A stretch of 20,626 nucleotides of DNA from Lunasporangiospora selenospora (lineage: Eukaryota; Mortierellomycota; Mortierellomycetes; Mortierellales; Mortierellaceae). The translations under genes were made by a program, and so were the position numbers. The stretch spans positions 1-20,626 of the forward strand of contig JAABOA010000192.1 in NCBI GenBank assembly GCA_015680635.1, given 5' to 3'. The notes under the pieces were generated by a model, which was not told where the DNA came from, made no database searches, and saw nothing but the letters and a program-made list of their open reading frames with translations. Positions within the stretch are counted from its first letter, which is position 1; each line of letters starts with the position of its first letter. Of this stretch, positions 19,111 through 20,626 are shown piece by piece.

Positions 19111-19718
19111 TCATAGAAGAGTTTTCTGAATTTTCATGTCTGGAGTATGTGTTGAACCATTGCCGTAAACGAATACGCACTTTGCGGGGCGTGAGGCGGT
19201 GGGGAAGGAGGAGTGCCTGCTGGAGCGTAGTGGGCTGCCTTTCCTAGTTTTCGTTTGATCGTCTCGTGTCGATCCGTCTATCAGGTGGATCATCAAAAGG
19301 GCTGCATAGCCACTTTGCCACGCACTGACCCGCCTTCTTTTTTTGGGTGGGCCTTTTTTACTTCTCTTTCAGGGATGGTTGTGCGCACAAGCGCTGTCCC
19401 GGCCGCCATTACCCACAGCTCCCAGATGATGACCACAATAGACTCTTTCCGCAGAAAACAGATCCGACCGATCGCATGAATTGGCAGACAAGGGGGGCAC
19501 TCCGGAGAAGGGACACATTGCGTCAACCCCACGCAGGGATTCTTCATGTGCCTTTCCTTTGCCCCAAATGTCTCCCACCGCTTCCCACTGCTTCCCATAC
19601 TTCCCATGGTTTTTAGCCAAGACTACTGGAGATGAGAAGGAAAGGATAGGTCACACAAAAGGAATCGAGCCGCAACAAGTCGTACAAGTAGGACCATCCG
19701 ACGCGGCAGATATCCCCT

Positions 19719-19722
<4 letters not shown>

Positions 19723-19773
<51 letters not shown>
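19723..19773 (+). repeat. (TC)25 microsatellite
   Basis: About 51 bp of perfect TC dinucleotide, followed by TTTCTTTCGTTCTCAGGT. It is probably a length-variable locus. The trailing TTCTCAG mimics a 3' splice site with an exceptionally long pyrimidine tract. Confidence 0.9.
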
Positions 19774-19779
<6 letters not shown>

Positions 19780-20599
19780 CGTTCTCAGGTGCATGTTGCA
19801 GGAGGCCCTCAAAGAGTAGAATCATGCTCGAACCACCCCGTTGTTCCCAGTGCAGTCCCGCTAGAGAACGAGGTCTGCGAGTGTGTGATCATTCTCGTCA
19901 TCTTCGGTGCTTACACCTGGTTCTCTTTGCTCTGCTCTACTTACTATCTCCACCACCACGGTCCGAGAGTAGATTCGCCGATCCCATTTCTGGTCGCCGA
20001 CTATCCCCCTTGTTTGTCGCCCATCTGTCTCATCGTTGTCGTTTCTGCTCAATAGGCAAACTCTGCTTCGCACATCTAAATCTCTCACTCGCCCCTGCGT
20101 TCATGCGAGACGAGGCACCAAGTTTGGCGAGAAACTACTGAGACCCGATGGCTGACCCGATCCACAAAACAGATGATGGTCCATCGCGAGTTTTAGCTAC
20201 CTGTGCTCTCTGCTTACCCACTCGCCACCCTATTGGACTCGAGTCCTCAGCCCCGCTATCCATTGTTTCTCGTCGCTCTTTCCTAATCTCCCTGGCACCC
20301 TCATTTTGTGGCGAGGTTACCCTCACCATAGATGGACAACGCTCTTTTGGACACATTATGGTCGCTTGGTCCAAGTTCGAGACGACAGTTCTTGCAGTGG
20401 CCCTGTTTAATTATTCCCATTCAGCGGCCCCGATGATGGCCCCAGTAGTCGCTTGCCTTCTCATCACCATCGTCTCGGGCATCGGAGAGTCGAGGACGGA
20501 GCACGGGAACCTCGGCGGTGCAATGTTCCACATTCCACTCTTTAATCCATCGTCCTCCTGGTCAAACACCGACGAGTAGGGCGCCAGCCCAGAGACAAT

Positions 20600-20626
20600 A
20601 TGAACCCAATCCTCATCGCCCTCTCC
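20600..20626 (+). CDS. possible start of a gene running off the right edge
   Basis: The ATG at 20600 in the context GACAATATGA opens a frame MNPILIALS that reaches the window end exactly. Its hydrophobic start would suit a signal peptide. Nine codons cannot be distinguished from chance; it is recorded only because the preceding 800 bp are CT-rich like the chitin deacetylase leader. Confidence 0.15.

Larger units (their letters stand above)
19060..20626. other. intergenic region after chitin deacetylase, to the window edge
   Basis: Beyond the poly(A) signal the plus strand is CT-rich and contains a long (TC)25 microsatellite (19723-19773). Plus-strand ORFs of 80-143 codons (for example 20148-20579) show no recognisable domain. 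The stretch may be the promoter and 5' leader of a plus-strand gene beyond the window: an ATG at 20600 begins MNPILIALS, which is open to the edge and resembles the start of a signal peptide. No structured RNA was recognised. Confidence 0.45.

Noticed and set aside
20148-20579. 143-codon plus-strand ORF
   Set aside because: Composition is mixed, with no domain or convincing start. It lies in a CT-rich stretch more like a leader; kept only as part of the right-edge observation.
1-20626. tRNA genes, transposon terminal repeats, CRISPR arrays, prokaryotic-style operons
   Set aside because: Looked for by eye on both strands; no A/B-box cloverleaf, transposase, long terminal repeat or spaced direct-repeat array was found apart from the minisatellite at 14197-14481. 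A tRNAscan or RepeatMasker run would be decisive.

Overview
This window is nuclear DNA of a filamentous fungus. The protein genes have short GT-AG introns (mostly 81-136 bp, several with a CTAAC/CTAAT-type branch point), TATA boxes sit upstream of two transcription units, the 5' leaders are CT-rich, there are long (CT)n microsatellites, and one gene encodes a GPI-type chitin deacetylase. The overall character fits an early-diverging lineage such as Mucoromycota/Mortierellomycota. That placement is an inference from style and gene content, not a computed phylogeny.

Layout, left to right. 1-1229: no convincing gene, only two short plus-strand ORFs with a 13-bp tandem duplication between them. 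1230-5038 (minus): cytosolic leucyl-tRNA synthetase in five exons, starting with a 15-nt coding exon. 5039-5955: intergenic. 5956-9117 (minus): an oligopeptidase B (S9A serine peptidase) whose only phase-consistent spliced model joins it to a 155-residue N-terminal extension of unknown family. The extension has its own in-frame stop that overlaps the splice donor. 9118-10497: intergenic. 10498-11274 (plus): the transcription elongation factor Spt4 in five small exons. 11530-13317 (minus, convergent with Spt4): CIAO1/Cia1, the WD40 protein of cytosolic Fe-S assembly. 13318-14658: purine/pyrimidine tracts and four copies of a ~71-bp minisatellite. ~14696-14912 (plus): a U3 small nucleolar RNA gene with a TATA box at 14659. 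15010-15219 (plus): the twin-CX9C mitochondrial protein Cmc4, 97 bp beyond the U3 3' end. 15220-17613: no gene recognised. 17857-19059 (plus): a secreted, probably GPI-anchored chitin deacetylase with a TATA box at 17614. 19060-20626: intergenic, with a (TC)25 microsatellite and a possible start codon at the very edge.

Most genes are housekeeping (translation, rRNA processing, transcription elongation, Fe-S assembly, mitochondrial intermembrane space) plus one cell-wall enzyme. There is no operon logic and no sign of a mobile element, CRISPR or biosynthetic cluster. The items most worth a second look are the oligopeptidase B N-terminal extension with its stop/donor overlap, the U3 gene packed against Cmc4, and the minisatellite in front of U3. 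All splice sites were placed by eye from reading-frame phase and recalled family similarity; no search was run.
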